From: Odiellus spinosus
Taxonomy: Eukaryota > Arthropoda > Arachnida > Opiliones > Phalangiidae
NCBI GenBank assembly: GCA_963920705.1
Contig: OY987234.1
Location: 930,001 to 994,000 of the forward strand
Direction of reading: 5' to 3'
Length of the DNA stretch: 64,000 nt
The notes below the pieces were generated by a model. That model was not told the DNA's origin, did no database searches, and saw nothing but the letters and a program-made list of their open reading frames with translations. This document shows, piece by piece, positions 39,901-52,314 of the stretch (position 1 is the first letter of the stretch; every line of letters begins with the position of its first letter). Position numbers and translations under genes: made by a program.

Positions 39901-42900
39901 TGCAGATCCACAAATTTCCCAAGTGTAGATCCACAAATTTCCCAAGTGCACATCCACAAATTTCCCAAGTGCAGATAATCAAATTTCCCAAGTGTAGATC
40001 CACAAATTTCCCAAGTGTAGATCCACAAATTTCCCAAGTGTAGATCCACAAATTTCCCAAGTGCAGATCCACAAATTTCCCAAGTGCAGATCCACAAATT
40101 TCCCAAGTGCAGATCCAAAATTTTCCCAAGTGCAGATCCACAAAGTTCCCAAGTGCAGATCCACAAATTTCCCAAGTGCACATCCACAAATTTCTCAAGT
40201 GCAGATAATCAAATTTCCCAAGTGTAGATCCACAAATTTCCCAAGTGTAGATCCACAAATTTCCCAAGTGTAGATCCACAAATTTCCCAAATGCAGATCC
40301 ACAAATTTCCCAAGTACAGATCCACAAATTTCCCAAGTGCAGATACACAAATTTCCCAAGTGCAGATCCACAAATTTCCCAAGTGTATATCCACAAATTT
40401 CCCAAGTGCAGATCCACAAATTTCCCAATTGCAGATCCACAAATTTCCCAAGTGTAGATCCACAAATTTCCCAAGTGCAGATCCACAAATTTCCCAAGTG
40501 TAGATCCACAAATTTCCCAAGTGTAGATCCACAAATTTCCCATGTGCATATCCACAAATTTCCCAAGTGTAGATCCACAAATTTCAGAAGTGTAGATCCA
40601 CAAATTTCCCAAATGTAGATCCACAAATTTCCCAAGTGTAGATCCACAAATTTCCCAAGTGCAGATCCACAAATTTCCCAAGTGTAGATCCACAAATTTC
40701 CCAAGTGTAGATCCACAAATTTCCCAAATGTAGATCCACAAATTTCCCTTGTGCAGATCCACAAATTTCCCAAGTGCAGATCCACAAATTTCCCAAGTCC
40801 AGATCCAAAAATTTCCCAAGTGCAGATCCTCAAATTTCCCAAGTATAGATCCGAAAATGTCCCAAGTGTAGATCCACAAATAGCCCAAGTGTAGATCCAC
40901 AAATTTCCCAAGTGCAGATCCACAAATTTCCCAAGTGCAGATCCACAAATTTCCCAAGTGCAGATCCACAATTTTCCCAAGTGGAGATCCACAAAGTTCC
41001 CAAGTGCGGATCCACAAATTTCCCAAGTGCACATCCACAAATTTCCCAAGTGCAGATAATCAAATTTCCCAAGTGTAGATCCACAAATTTCCCAAGTGTA
41101 GAACCACAAATTCCCCAAGTGTAGATCCACAAATTTCCCAAGTGCAGATCCAAAAATTTCCCAAGTGCAGATCCACAAATTTCCCAAGTGCATATCCACA
41201 AATTTCCCAAGTGCAGATCCACAAATTTCCCAAGTGCAGATCCACAAATTTCCCAAGTGCAGATCCACAAATTTCAAAAGTGCAGATCCACAAATTTCCC
41301 AAGTGCAGATCCACAAATTTCCCAAGTGCAGATAATCAAATTTCCCAAGTGTAGATCCACAAATTTCCCAAGTGTAGATCCACAAATTTCCCAAGTGTAG
41401 ATCCACAAATTTCCCAAGTGCAGATCCACAAATTTCCCAAGTGCAGATCCAAAATTTTCCCAAGTGCATATCCACAAAGTTCCCAAGTGCAGATCCACAA
41501 ATTTCCCAAGTGCAGATCATCAAATTACCCAAGTGTAGATCCACAAATTTCCCAAGTGTAGATCCACAAATTTCCCAAGTGTAGATCCACAAATTTCCCA
41601 AATGCAGATCCACAAATTTCCCAAGTGCAGATCCACAAATTTCCCAAGTGCAGATACACAAATTTCCCAAGTGCAGATCCACAAATTTCCCAAGTGTATA
41701 TCCACAAATTTCCCAAGTGCAGATCCACAAATTTCCCAAGTGCAGATCCACAAATTTCCCAAGTGTAGATCCACAAATTTCCCAAGTGCAGATCCACAAA
41801 TTTCCCAAGTGTAGATCCACAAATTTCCCAAGTGTAGATCCACAAATTTCCCATGTGCAGATCCACAAATTTCCCAAGTGTAGATCCACAAATTTCACAT
41901 GTGCAGATCCACAAATTTCCCAAGTGTAGATCTACAAATTTCAGAAGTGTAGATCCACAAATTTCCCAAATGTAGATCCACAAATTTCCCAAGTGTAGAT
42001 CCACAAATTTCCCAAGTGCAGATCCACAAATTTCCCAAGTGTAGATCCACAAATTTCCCAAGTGCACATCCACAAATTTCCCAAGTGCAGATAATCAAAT
42101 TTCCCAAGTGTAGATCCACAAATTTCCCAAGTGTAGATCCACAAATTTCCCAAGTGTAGATCCACAAATTTCCCAAGTGCAGATCCACAAATTTCCCAAG
42201 TGCAGATCCACAAATTTCCCAAGTGCAGATCCAAAATTTTCCCAAGTGCAGATCCACAAAGTTCCCAAGTGCAGATCCACAAATTTCCCAAGTGCACATC
42301 CACAAATTTCCCAAGTGCAGATAATCAAATTTCCCAAGTGTAGATCCACAAATTTCCCAAGTGTAGATCCACAAATTTCCCAAGTGTAGATCCACAAATT
42401 TCCCAAATGCAGATCCACAAATTTCCCAAGTACAGATCCACAAATTTCCCAAGTGCAGATACACAAATTTCCCAAGTGCAGATCCACAAATTTCCCAAGT
42501 GTATATCCACAAATTTCCCAAGTGCAGATCCACAAATTTCCCAATTGCAGATCCACAAATTTCCCAAGTGTAGATCCACAAATTTCCCAAGTGCAGATCC
42601 ACAAATTTCCCAAGTGTAGATCCACAAATTTCCCAAGTGTAGATCCACAAATTTCCCATGTGCATATCCACAAATTTCCCAAGTGTAGATCCACAAATTT
42701 CAGAAGTGTAGATCCACAAATTTCCCAAATGTAGATCCACAAATTTCCCAAGTGTAGATCCACAAATTTCCCAAGTGCAGATCCAAAAATTTCCCAAGTG
42801 CAGATCCACAAATTTCCCAAGTGCATATCCACAAATTTCCCAAGTGCAGATCCACAAATTTCTCAAGTGCAGATCCACAAATTTCCCAAGTGCAGATCCA

Positions 42901-45500
42901 CAAATTTCCCAAGTGCAGATCCACAAATTTCCCAAGTGCAGATCCACAAATTTCCCAAGTGCAGATAATCAAATTTCCCAAGTGTAGATCCACAAATTTC
43001 CCAAGTGTAGATCCACAAATTTCCCAAGTGTAGATCCACAAATTTCCCAAGTGCAGATCCACAAATTTCCCAAGTGCAGATCCAAAATTTTCCCAAGTGC
43101 ATATCCACAAAGTTCCCAAGTGCAGATCCACAAATTTCCCAAGTGCAGATCATCAAATTACCCAAGTGTAGATCCACAAATTTCCCAAGTGTAGATCCAC
43201 AAATTTCCCAAGTGTAGATCCACAAATTTCCCAAATGCAGATCCACAAATTTCCCAAGTGCAGATCCACAAATTTCCCAAGTGCAGATACACAAATTTCC
43301 CAAGTGCAGATCCACAAATTTCCCAAGTGTATATCCACAAATTTCCCAAGTGCAGATCCACAAATTTCCCAAGTGCAGATCCACAAATTTCCCAAGTGTA
43401 GATCCACAAATTTCCCAAGTGCAGATCCACAAATTTCCCAAGTGTAGATCCACAAATTTACCAAGTGTAGATCCACAAATTTCCCATGTGCAGATCCACA
43501 AATTTCCCAAGTGTAGATCCACAAATTTCACATGTGCAGATCCACAAATTTCCCAAGTGTAGATCTACAAATTTCAGAAGTGTAGATCCACAAATTTCCC
43601 AAATGTAGATCCACAAATTTCCCAAGTGTAGATCCACAAATTTCCCAAGTGTAGATCCACAAATTTCCCAAATGCAGATCCACAAATTTCCCAAGTGCAG
43701 ATCCACAAATTTCCCAAGTGCAGATACACAAATTTCCCAAGTGCAGATCCACAAATTTCCCAAGTGTATATCCACAAATTTCCCAAGTGCAGATCCACAA
43801 ATTTCCCAAGTGCAGATCCACAAATTTCCCAAGTGTAGATCCACAAATTTCCCAAGTGCAGATCCACAAATTTCCCAAGTGTAGATCCACAAATTTCCCA
43901 AGTGTAGATCCACAAATTTCCCATGTGCAGATCCACAAATTTCCCAAGTGTAGATCCACAAATTTCACATGTGCAGATCCACAAATTTCCCAAGTGTAGA
44001 TCTACAAATTTCAGAAGTGTAGATCCACAAATTTCCCAAATGTAGATCCACAAATTTCCCAAGTGTAGATCCACAAATTTCCCAAGTGCAGATCCACAAA
44101 TTTCCCAAGTGTAGATCCACAAATTTCCCAAGTGCACATCCACAAATTTCCCAAGTGCAGATAATCAAATTTCCCAAGTGTAGATCCACAAATTTCCCAA
44201 GTGTAGATCCACAAATTTCCCAAGTGTAGATCCACAAATTTCCCAAGTGCAGATCCACAAATTTCCCAAGTGCAGATCCACAAATTTCCCAAGTGCAGAT
44301 CCAAAATTTTCCCAAGTGCAGATCCACAAAGTTCCCAAGTGCAGATCCACAAATTTCCCAAGTGCACATCCACAAATTTCCCAAGTGCAGATAATCAAAT
44401 TTCCCAAGTGTAGATCCACAAATTTCCCAAGTGTAGATCCACAAATTTCCCAAGTGTAGATCCACAAATTTCCCAAATGCAGATCCACAAATTTCCCAAG
44501 TACAGATCCACAAATTTCCCAAGTGCAGATACACAAATTTCCCAAGTGCAGATCCACAAATTTCCCAAGTGTATATCCACAAATTTCCCAAGTGCAGATC
44601 CACAAATTTCCCAATTGCAGATCCACAAATTTCCCAAGTGTAGATCCACAAATTTCCCAAGTGCAGATCCACAAATTTCCCAAGTGTAGATCCACAAATT
44701 TCCCAAGTGTAGATCCACAAATTTCCCATGTGCATATCCACAAATTTCCCAAGTGTAGATCCACAAATTTCAGAAGTGTAGATCCACAAATTTCCCAAAT
44801 GTAGATCCACAAATTTCCCAAGTGTAGATCCACAAATTTCCCAAGTGCAGATCCACAAATTTCCCAAGTGTAGATCCACAAATTTCCCAAGTGTAGATCC
44901 ACAAATTTCCCAAATGTAGATCCACAAATTTCCCTTGTGCAGATCCACAAATTTCCCAAGTGCAGATCCACAAATTTCCCAAGTGCAGATCCAAAAATTT
45001 CCCAAGTGCAGATCCTCAAATTTCCCAAGTATAGATCCGAAAATGTCCCAAGTGTAGATCCACAAATAGCCCAAGTGTAGATCCACAAATTTCCCAAGTG
45101 CAGATCCACAAATTTCCCAAGTGCAGATCCACAAATTTCCCAAGTGCAGATCCACAATTTTCCCAAGTGGAGATCCACAAAGTTCCCAAGTGCGGATCCA
45201 CAAATTTCCCAAGTGCACATCCACAAATTTCCCAAGTGCAGATAATCAAATTTCCCAAGTGTAGATCCACAAATTTCCCAAGTGTAGAACCACAAATTCC
45301 CCAAGTGTAGATCCACAAATTTCCCAAGTGCAGATCCAAAAATTTCCCAAGTGCAGATCCACAAATTTCCCAAGTGCATATCCACAAATTTCCCAAGTGC
45401 AGATCCACAAATTTCCCAAGTGCAGATCCACAAATTTCCCAAGTGCAGATCCACAAATTTCCCAAGTGCAGATCCACAAATTTCCCAAGTGCAGATCCAC
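36414..45500. repeat. HOR J: 2116-bp unit (92 monomers), five tandem copies
   Basis: Unit starts, taken from the AAGTACAGATCC marker context, are about 36414, 38093, 40209, 42325 and 44395, giving lengths 1679, 2116, 2116 and 2070 bp plus a partial fifth copy to about 45500. All carry the pair AAATGTCCC / CAAATAGCCC (37071, 38750, 40866, 45052) except the fourth. The first copy lacks 437 bp (19 monomers). The fourth lost 483 bp (21 monomers) and gained a 437-bp tandem duplication. The two full units differ at only a few positions, such as TTTCTCAAG near 40193 and TTCAAAAG near 41275. Confidence 0.92.
43235..44108. repeat. 437-bp (19-monomer) tandem duplication inside HOR J copy 4
   Basis: 43235 onward recurs at 43672 with matching markers: AAATGCAG, GATACAC, GTGTATATCC, CATGTGCAG, TTTCACATGTG and GATCTACAAA. 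One difference is TTTACCAAG near 43460 against TTTCCCAAG in the second copy. The same stretch is single in copies 2 and 3 of HOR J. Confidence 0.88.
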
Positions 45501-48500
45501 AATTTTCCCAAGTGCAGATCCACCAAGTTCCCAAGTGCAGATCCACAAATTTCCCAAGTGCACATCCACAAATTTCCCAAGTGCAGATAATCAAATTTCT
45601 CAAGTGTAGATCCACAAATTTCCCAAGTGTAGATCCACAAATTTCCCAAGTGTAGATCCACAAATTTCCCAAGTGCAGATCCACAAATTTCCCAAGTGCA
45701 GATCCACAAATTTCAAAAGTGCAGATAATCAAATTTCACAAGTGTAGATCCACAAATTTCCCAAGTGTAGAACCACAAATTTCCCAAGTGTAGATCCACA
45801 AATTTCCCAAGTGCAGATCCAAAAATTTCCCAAGTGCAGATTCACAAATTTCCCAAGTGCATATCCACAAATTTTCCAAGTGCAGATCCACAAATTTCCA
45901 AAGTGCAGATCCACAAATTTCCCAAGTGCAGATCCACAAATTTCCCAAGTGCAGATCCACAAATTTCCCAAGTGCAGATCCACAAATTTCCCAAGTGCAG
46001 ATCCACAATTTTCCCAAGTGCTGATCCACAAAGTTCCCAAGTGCAGATCCACAAATTTCCCAAGTGCACATCCACAAATTTCCCAAGTGCAGATAATCAA
46101 ATTTCCAAAGTGTAGATCCACAAATTTCCCAAGTGTAGATCCACAAATTTCCCAAGTGTAGATCCACAAATTTCCCAAGTGCAGATCCACAAATTTCCCT
46201 AGTGAAGATCCACAAATTTCCCAAGTGCAGATCCACAAATTTCCCAAGTGCAGATCCACAAATTACCCAAGTGTAGATCCACAAATTTCCCAAGTGCAGA
46301 TCCACAAATTTCCCAAGTGTAGATCCACAAATTTCCCAAGTGTAGATCAACAAATTTCCCAAATGTAGATCCACAAATTTCCCATGTGCAGATCCACAAA
46401 TGTTCCAAGTGTAGATCCACAAATTTCCCAAGTGTAGATCCACAAATTTCCCAAATGTAGATCCACAAATTTCCCAAGTGTAGATCCACAAATTTCCCAA
46501 GTGCAGATCCACAAATTTCCCAAGTGCAGATAATCAAATTTCCAAAGTGTAGATCCACAAATTTCCCAAGTGTAGAACCACAAATTTCCCAAGTGTAGAT
46601 CCACAAATTTCCCAAGTGCAGATCCAAAAATTTCCCAAGTGCAGATATACAAATTTCCCAAGTGCATATCCACAAATTTTCCTAGTGCAGATCCACAAAT
46701 TTCCAAAGTGCAGATCCACAAATTTCCCAAGTGCAGATCCACAAATTTCCCAAGTGCAGATCCACAAATTTCCCAAGTGCAGATCCACAAATTTCCCAAG
46801 TGCAGATCCACAATTTTCCCAAGTGCTGATCCACAAAGTTCCCAAGTGCAGATCCACAAATTTCCCAAGTGCACATCCACAAATTTCCCAAGTGCAGATA
46901 ATCAAATTTCCAAAGTGTAGATCCAACAATTTCCCAAGTGTAGATCCACAAATTTCCCAAGTGTAGACCCACAAATTTCCCAAGTGCAGATCCACAAATT
47001 TCCCTAGTGAAGATCCACAAATTTCCCAAGTGCAGATCCACAAATTTCCCAAGTGCAGATCCACAAATTACCCAAGTGTAGATCCACAAATTTCCCTAGT
47101 GCAGATCCACAAATTTCCCAAGTGTAGATCCACAAATTTCCCAAGTGTAGATCAACAAATTTCCCAAATGTAGATCCACAAATTTCCCATGTGCAGATCC
47201 ACAAATGTCCCAAGTGTAGATCCACAAATTTAGCAAGTGTAGATCCACAAATTTCCCAAATGTAGATCCACAAATTTCCCAAGTGTAGATCCACAAATTT
47301 CCCAAGTGCAGATCCACAAATATCCCAAGTGTAGATCCACAAATTTCCCAAGTGTAGATCCACAAATTTCCCAAATGTAGATCCACAAATTTCCCATGTG
47401 CATATCCACATATTTCCCAAGTTCAGATCCACAAATTTCCCAAGTGCAGATCCAAAAATTTCCCAAGTGCAGATCCACAAATTTCCCAAGTACAGATCCA
47501 CAAATTTCCCAAGTGCAGATCCACAAATATCCCAAGTGCAGATCCACAAATATCCCAAGTGTAGATCCACAAATTTCCCAAGTGCAGATCCACAATTTTC
47601 CCAAGTGCAGATCCACAAAGTTCCTAAGTGCAGATCCACAAATTTCCCAAGTGCACATCCACAAATTTCCCAAGTGCAGATAATCAAATTTCCCAAGTGT
47701 AGATCCACAAATTTCCAAAGTGTAGAACCACAAATTTCCCAAGTGTAGATCCACAAATTTCCCAAGAGCAGATCCACAAATTTCCCAAGTGCAGATCCAC
47801 AAATTTCCCAAGTGCAGATCCATTAATTTCCCAAGTGCAGATCCACAATTTTCCCAAGTGCTGATCCACAAAGTTCCCAAGTGCAGATCCACAATTTTCC
47901 CAAGTGCATATCCACAAATTTCCCAAGTGCAGATCCACAAATTTCCCAAGTGCAGATCCACAAATTTCCCAAGTGCAGATCCACAAATTTCCCAAGTGCA
48001 GATCCACAAATTTCCCAAGTGCAGATCCACAATTTTCCCAAGTGCAGATCCACAAAGTTCCCAAGTGCAGATCCACAAATTTCCCAAGTGCACATCCACA
48101 AATTTCCCAAGTGCAGATAATCAAATTTCTCAAGTGTAGATCCACAAATTTCCCAAGTGTAGATCCACAAATTTCCCAAGTGTAGATCCACAAATTTCCC
48201 AAGTGCAGATCCACAAATTTCCCAAGTGCAGATCCACAAATTTCAAAAGTGCAGATAATCAAATTTCCCAAGTGTAGATCCACAAATTTCCCAAGTGTAG
48301 AACCACAAATTTCCCAAGTGTAGATCCACAAATTTCCCAAGTGCAGATCCAAAAATTTCCCAAGTGCAGATTCACAAATTTCCCAAGTGCATATCCACAA
48401 ATTTTCCAAGTGCAGATCCACAAATTTCCAAAGTGCAGATCCACAAATTTCCCAAGTGCAGATCCACAAATTTCCCAAGTGCAGATCCACAAATTTCCCA

Positions 48501-50230
48501 AGTGCAGATCCACAAATTTCCCAAGTGCAGATCCACAATTTTCCCAAGTGCTGATCCACAAAGTTCCCAAGTGCAGATCCACAAATTTCCCAAGTGCACA
48601 TCCACAAATTTCCCAAGTGCAGATAATCAAATTTCCAAAGTGTAGATCCACAAATTTCCCAAGTGTAGATCCACAAATTTCCCAAGTGCAGATCCACAAA
48701 TTTCCCTAGTGAAGATCCACAAATTTCCCAAGTGCAGATCCACAAATTTCCCAAGTGCAGATCCACAAATTACCCAAGTGTAGATCCACAAATTTCCCAA
48801 GTGCAGATCCACAAATTTCCCAAGTCTAGATCCACAAATTTCCCAAGTGTAGATCAACAAATTTCCCAAATGTAGATCCACAAATTTCCCATGTGCAGAT
48901 CCACAAATGTTCCAAGTGTAGATCCACAAATTTCCCAAGTGTAGATCCACAAATTTCCCAAATGTAGATCCACAAGTTTCCCAAGTGTAGATCCACAAAT
49001 TTCCCAAGTGCAGATCCACAAATTTCCCAAGTGCTGATAATCAAATTTCCAAAGTGTAGATCCACAAATTTCCCAAGTGTAGAACCACAAATTTCCCAAG
49101 TGTAGATCCACAAATTTCCCAAGTGCAGATCCAAAAATTTCCCAAGTGCAGATATACAAATTTCCCAAGTGCATATCCACAAATTTTCCTAGTGCAGATC
49201 CACAAATTTCCAAAGTGCAGATCCACAAATTTCCCAAGTGCAGATCCACAAATTTCCCAAGTGCAGATCCACAAATTTCCCAAGTGCAGATCCACAAATT
49301 TCCCAAGTGCAGATCCACAATTTTCCCAAGTGCTGATCCACAAAGTTCCCAAGTGCAGATCCACAAATTTCCCAAGTGCACATCCACAAATTTCCCAAGT
49401 GCAGATAATCAAATTTCCAAAGTGTAGATCCACAAATTTCCCAAGTGTAGATCCACAAATTTCCCAAGTATAGACCCACAAATTTCCCAAGTGCAGATCC
49501 ACAAATTTCCCTAGTGAAGATCCACAAATTTCCCAAGTGCAGATCCACAAATTTCCCAAGTGCAGATCCACAAATTACCCAAGTATAGATCCACAAATTT
49601 CCCTAGTGCAGATCCACAAATTTCCCAAGTGTAGATCCACAAATTTCCCAAGTGTAGATCAACAAATTTCCCAAATGTAGATCCACAAATTTCCCATGTG
49701 CAGATCCACAAATGTCCCAAGTGTAGATCCACAAATTTCCCAAGTGTAGATCCACAAATTTCCCAAATGTAGATCCACAAATTTCCCAAGTGTAGATCCA
49801 CAAATTTCCCAAGTGCAGATCCACAAATATCCCAAGTGCAGATCCACAAATTTCCCAAGTGTAGATCCACAAATTTCCCAAATGTAGATCCACAAATTTC
49901 CCATGTGCATATCCACATATTTCCCAAGTTCAGATCCACAAATTTCCCAAGTGCAGATCCAAAAATTTCCCAAGTGCAGATCCACAAATTTCCCAAGTGC
50001 AGATCCACAAATTTCCCAAGTGCAGATCCACAATTTTCCCAAGTGCAGATCCACAAAGTTCCCAAGTGCAGATCCACAAATTTCCCAAGTGCACATCCAC
50101 AAATTTCCCAAGTGCAGATAATCAAATTTCCCAAGTGTAGATCCACAAATTTCCAAAGTGTAGAACCACAAATTTCCCAAGTGTAGATCCACAAATTTCC
50201 CAAGAGCAGATCCACAAATTTCCCAAGTGC
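45374..50230. repeat. HOR K: 2530-bp unit (110 monomers), two copies
   Basis: Copy 1 is 45374-47903 and copy 2 is 47904 to about 50230. The offset begins at 2530, falls to 2507 by about 46340 (one monomer lost) and to 2438 near 47500 (three more lost). AAGAGCAG at 47766 and 50204 gives 2438. Within copy 1, two sub-blocks starting near 45811 and 46616 also resemble each other at 805 bp (35 monomers). Confidence 0.88.
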
Positions 50231-51110
50231 AGATCATCAAATTTCCCAAGTGCAGATCCACAAATTTCCCAAGTGTAGATCCACAAATTTCCCAAGTGCA
50301 GATCCACAAATTTCCCAAGTGTAGATCCACAAATTTCCCAAGTGTAGAACCACAAATTTCCCAAGTGTAGATCCACAAATTTCCCAAGTGCAGATCCAAA
50401 AATTTCCCAAGTGCAGATCCACAAATTTCCCAAGTGCATATCCACAAATTTTCCAAGTGCAGATCCACAAATTTCCAAAGTGCAGATCCACAAATTTCCC
50501 AAGTGCAGATCCACAAATTTCCCAAGTGAAGATCCACAAATTTCCCAAGTGCAGATCCACAAATTTCCCAAGTGCAGATCCACAAATTTCCCAAGTGCAG
50601 ATCCACAATTTTCCCAAGTGCTGATCCACAAATTTCCCAAGTGCAGATCCACAAATTTCCCAAGTGCACATCCACAAATTTCCCAAGTGCAGATAATCAA
50701 ATTTCCAAAGTGTAGATCCACAAATTTCCCAAGTGTAGATCCACAAATTTCCCAAGTGTAGATCCACAAATTTCCCAAGTGCAGATCCACAAATTTCCCT
50801 AGTGAAGATCCACAAATTTCCCAAGTGCAGATCCACAAATTTCCCAAGTGCAGATCCACAAATTACCCAAGTGTAGATCCACAAATTTCCCAAGTGCAGA
50901 TCCACAAATTTCCCAAGTGTAGATCCACAAATTTCCCAAGTGTAGATCAACAAATTTCCCAAATGTAGATCCACAAATTTCCCATGTGCAGATCCACAAA
51001 TGTCCCAAGTGTAGATCCACAAATTTCCCAAGTGTAGATCCACAAATTTCCCAAATGTAGATCCACAAATTTCCCAAGTGTAGATCCACAAATTTCCCAA
51101 GTGCAGATCC
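50230..51110. repeat. Satellite segment between HOR K and the 575-bp duplication
   Basis: Only 23-bp monomers are present. It mixes pieces of HOR K: GTGCTGATCC near 50622, CCCTAGTGAAG near 50799, GATCAACAAA near 50947 and ACAAATGTCCC near 50997. It contains no tandem pair I could define and nothing that is not satellite. Confidence 0.7.
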
Positions 51111-52259
51111 ACAAATTTCCCAAGTGCAGATAATCAAGTTTCAAAAGTGTAGATCCACTAATTTCCCAAGTGTAGAACCACAAATTTCCCAAGTGTAGAT
51201 CCACAAATTTCCCAAGTGCAATTCCAAAAATTTCCCAAGTGCAGATATACAAATTTCCCAAGTGCATATCCACAAATTTTCCAAGTGCAGATCCACAAAT
51301 TTCCAAAGTGCAGATCCACAAATTTCCCAAGCGCAGATCCACAAATTTCCCAAGTGCAGATCCACAAATTTCCCAAGTGCAGATCCATTAATTTCCCAAG
51401 TGCAGATCCACAATTTTCCCAAGTGCTGATCCACAAAGTTCCCAAGTGCAGATCCACAAATTTCCCAAGTGCACATCCAAAAATTTCCCAAGTGCAGATA
51501 ATCAAATTTCCTAAGTGTAGATCCACAAATTTCCCAAGTGTAGATCCACAAATTTCCCAAGTGTAGATCCACAAATTTCCCAAGTGCAGATCCACAAATT
51601 TCCCTAGTGAAGATCCACAAATTTCCCAAGTGCAGATCCACAAATTTCCCAAGTGCAGATCCACAAATTACCCAAGTGCAGATCCACAAATTTCCCAAGT
51701 GCAGATAATCAAATTTCCAAAGTGTAGATCCACAAATTTCCCAAGTGTAGAACCACAAATTTCCCAAGTGTAGATTCACAAATTTCCCAAGTGCAATTCC
51801 AAAAATTTCCCAAGTGCAGATATACAAATTTCCCAAGTGCATATCCACAAATTTTCCAAGTGCAGATCCACAAATTTCCAAAGTGCAGATACACAAATTT
51901 CCCAAGCGCAGATCCACAAATTTCCCAAGTGCAGATCGACAAATTTCCCAAGTGCAGATCCATTAATTTCCCAAGTGCAGATCCACAATTTTCCCAAGTG
52001 CTGATCCACAAAGTACCCAAGTGCAGATCCACAAATTTCCCAAGTGCACATCCAAAAATTTCCCAAGTGCAGATAATCAAATTTCCTAAGTGTAGATCCA
52101 CAAATTTCCCAAGTGTAGATCCACAAATTTCCCAAGTGTAGATCCACAAATTTCCCAAGTGCAGATCCACAAATTTCCCTAGTGAAGATCCACAAATTTC
52201 CCAAGTGCAGATCCACAAATTTCCCAAGTGCAGATCCACAAATTACCCAAGTGTAGATC
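51110..52259. repeat. 575-bp (25-monomer) tandem duplication
   Basis: Copy 1 is 51110-51684 and copy 2 is 51685-52259. GTGCAATTCC at about 51221 recurs at about 51796, and GCGCAGATCC at 51331 recurs at 51905. Differences include TTCAAAAG against TTCCAAAG and AAAGTACCC near 52012 in copy 2. Related single copies of the same segment lie near 54285-54670 and 57720-58090. Confidence 0.87.
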
Positions 52260-52314
52260 CACAAATTTCCCAAGTGCAGATCCACAAATTTCCCAAGTGT
52301 AGATCCACAAATTT

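Larger units (their letters stand above)
23200..45400. repeat. Satellite domain II (private variant set)
   Basis: Marked by the 24-bp GATTCCAC monomer (23890-35465), GATCATCAAATTACCC (about 24421 to 43150), GTAGATCTACAAATTTC(A/G)GAAG (about 24835 to 43990), CCTTGTGCAG (26275 to 44936) and GTGCGGATCC (26534 to 45192). The cassette form is CACAATTTTCCC then GTGGAGATCC (C5G) then AAAGTTCCC. HOR blocks are 1.3-2.2 kb, ending in a five-copy 92-monomer array. The boundary with domain III lies between the last GTGCGGATCC (45192) and the first of the regular GTGCTGATCC cassettes (46020). Confidence 0.75.
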
